A stretch of DNA of 51,436 nt from Kineosporia sp. A_224 (GTDB lineage: Bacteria; Actinomycetota; Actinomycetes; Actinomycetales; Kineosporiaceae), in contig NZ_MWLN01000165.1 in assembly GCF_002198655.1 (NCBI RefSeq), positions 1 to 51,436 of the forward strand. The letters run 5' to 3'. The notes under the pieces are model-generated. The model saw only the letters and a program-made list of their open reading frames with translations, did not search any database and was not told the origin of the DNA. The position numbers and the translations under genes are program-made. Of this stretch, positions 50,691 to 51,436 are shown one piece after another; the stretch's first letter is position 1; the number at the start of each line of letters is the position of its first letter.

Positions 50691-51362
50691 TCAGGTGGTC
50701 GCCGGGCGGCGCCGCCGGGGTGCGGCGTCGAGGCTGCCGCCGGCCATGGCGACGACCCAGCCGACGACGACGACGTTGGCCAGGACGACAGCCGGTGCGG
50801 CGCGCACGATGCCGCGGACGTGCGCCTGGCGCGTGGCCCGCTTGGCGTGGCAGGCACCGGTGCACGTCGCGTCGTTGCGGCCGGCGGCCGGGACACCGGC
50901 CGTGATCCCGGGACCGTGCGCGTGCAGCGACGCCGTCTTCTCGGCCTCGGCGGCCTGGAACTGGTAGTCCCGGGCCGCGTTGAGGGCCAGCGCCCCGACC
51001 CCGACGACGCTCGTCGCCGCCACGAGCAGCGCACCGGCCACCGCGAGGGTGCGCCAGGTCCGCAGCGACGGGCCGACGCGGCGGCGTGCCACCCGCAGCG
51101 CGAGCAGCACCGCACCGACCTGGACGGGCGCGACGAGGGCGGACATCTCGAGCCACAGGGCGAAGGGCCCCTGTGCCCGTTCGATGGAGCCGACGGCGCC
51201 CTGGAGGGACACGACGACGAAGACGTCGGCGAGCGAGACGAGCACGGCCAGCGCCACGACGGTGCCCCACGGCACGGGCGCCCGCCGGGCGGCGGGGGCG
51301 GCCGCGGCGACCTCGTCCCCGGCCTCGCTGGTCGCGGGGCCGGGGACGACGTCGAGCGACAT
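50691..51362 (-). CDS. Four-helix membrane protein with external CxxxC loop, MCO partner (copy B)
   Basis: A 223-residue paralogue of the protein at 12463-13113. Four helices are predicted (about residues 31-53, 68-92, 105-128, 188-210). The long loop before helix 4 has SLHAHGPG and the Cys pair TCTGACHAKR, then QAHVR. The helix-4 region (VVLANVVVVGWVVAMAGG) aligns with copy A (VLVATDLVLVAWLVCAAGG). Its ATG overlaps the MCO stop as TGATG, the same junction as in copy A. DNA identity with copy A is low apart from the junction, so the two are old paralogues. Function unknown. Confidence 0.82.
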   Translation of the reverse strand: MSLDVVPGPATSEAGDEVAAAAPAARRAPVPWGTVVALAVLVSLADVFVVVSLQGAVGSIERAQGPFALWLEMSALVAPVQVGAVLLALRVARRRVGPSLRTWRTLAVAGALLVAATSVVGVGALALNAARDYQFQAAEAEKTASLHAHGPGITAGVPAAGRNDATCTGACHAKRATRQAHVRGIVRAAPAVVLANVVVVGWVVAMAGGSLDAAPRRRRPATT

Positions 51363-51436
51363 CAGGTGATCTCCCAGCCGAACATCATCGCGTGGTCCTC
51401 GTGCGCGAGGTTGTGGCAGTGCGCCACGTAGGGACC
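51362..51436 (-). CDS. Multicopper oxidase, 3' end only (copy B)
   Basis: The last 24 codons of a multicopper oxidase: GPYVAHCHNLAHEDHAMM then FGWEIT and TGA, with the HCHxxxHxxxxM type 1/type 3 copper motif. The sequence is identical to the end of the MCO at 13113-15386 at DNA level, while the adjoining membrane protein is clearly diverged. The rest lies outside the window. The exact 77-base match at a sequence end could mean a true near-identical second MCO or an assembly-graph overlap. Confidence 0.75.
   Translation of the reverse strand, partial: GPYVAHCHNLAHEDHAMMFGWEIT

Overview
The window is very G+C-rich with GC-saturated third codon positions. GTG starts are common, ATGA/GTGA gene overlaps are frequent, and several -10 boxes sit 7-10 bases before the start codon (leaderless transcripts). 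Together with actinobacterial families (DUF574-type SAM methyltransferase, DUF5925 AAA ATPase, DUF6412, F420/flavin LLM oxidoreductases) and an initiator tRNA with a C1:U72 mismatch, this points to an actinomycete. I cannot name the genus. Both ends look like assembly ends: the first gene lacks its 5' end, and the last 77 bases are identical to an internal stretch.

Layout. 1-5.1 kb: end of a VanY-type D,D-carboxypeptidase; a methylthioribose-phosphate pair (mtnA plus a class II aldolase/MtnB-like protein); a YiaA/YiaB membrane protein; an AraC regulator divergent from an alpha/beta hydrolase. 5.1-5.45 kb: a non-coding palindromic array of 11 short units at about 33-bp steps. 5.5-12.4 kb: ABM-domain membrane protein, cinA, RidA with formamidase, GNAT, DUF574 methyltransferase, AAA ATPase. 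12.4-17.7 kb: Tat-exported multicopper oxidase (MCO) with a four-helix membrane protein and a divergent two-component system. 17.7-30.7 kb: a LacI-centred bidirectional cluster. Leftward run the dipeptide-type ABC importer, RidA, an LLM oxidoreductase and a SnoaL-like protein; rightward run DUF885, an amidohydrolase, a TIGR04076 protein and a second LLM oxidoreductase. Both control regions share GCAAACGATT. It looks like a complete uptake-and-degradation regulon for an unknown, probably peptide- or amide-like, substrate.

30.8-34.5 kb: LysR regulator divergent from an ALDH7 dehydrogenase and an FAD amine oxidase, together resembling L-pipecolate degradation. 34.5-37.2 kb: small STAS-like protein, pyridoxal kinase, a short YidC paralogue and DUF6412. 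37.3-39.1 kb: accessory islet (unknown protein, AbiEii-type nucleotidyltransferase with partner, frameshifted GyrB-like remnant) ending at the 3' end of tRNA-fMet. 39.4-42.7 kb: recQ, AraC regulator, small unknown protein. 42.8-49.3 kb: mannoside cluster with GH2 beta-mannosidase, a LacI-type protein without its DNA-binding domain, a ROK regulator and two sugar ABC permeases, but no substrate-binding protein. 49.2-51.4 kb: a three-domain cupredoxin joined head-to-head onto the permease gene through a GC-rich low-complexity tract, then a second membrane protein and the 3' end of a second MCO. The copper-redox genes thus occur in two related cassettes at opposite ends of the window.

Most noteworthy: the palindromic phased array, the LacI-controlled catabolic cluster, the LacI gene whose HTH remnant appears to survive as the tail of the mannosidase, and the twin MCO cassettes.
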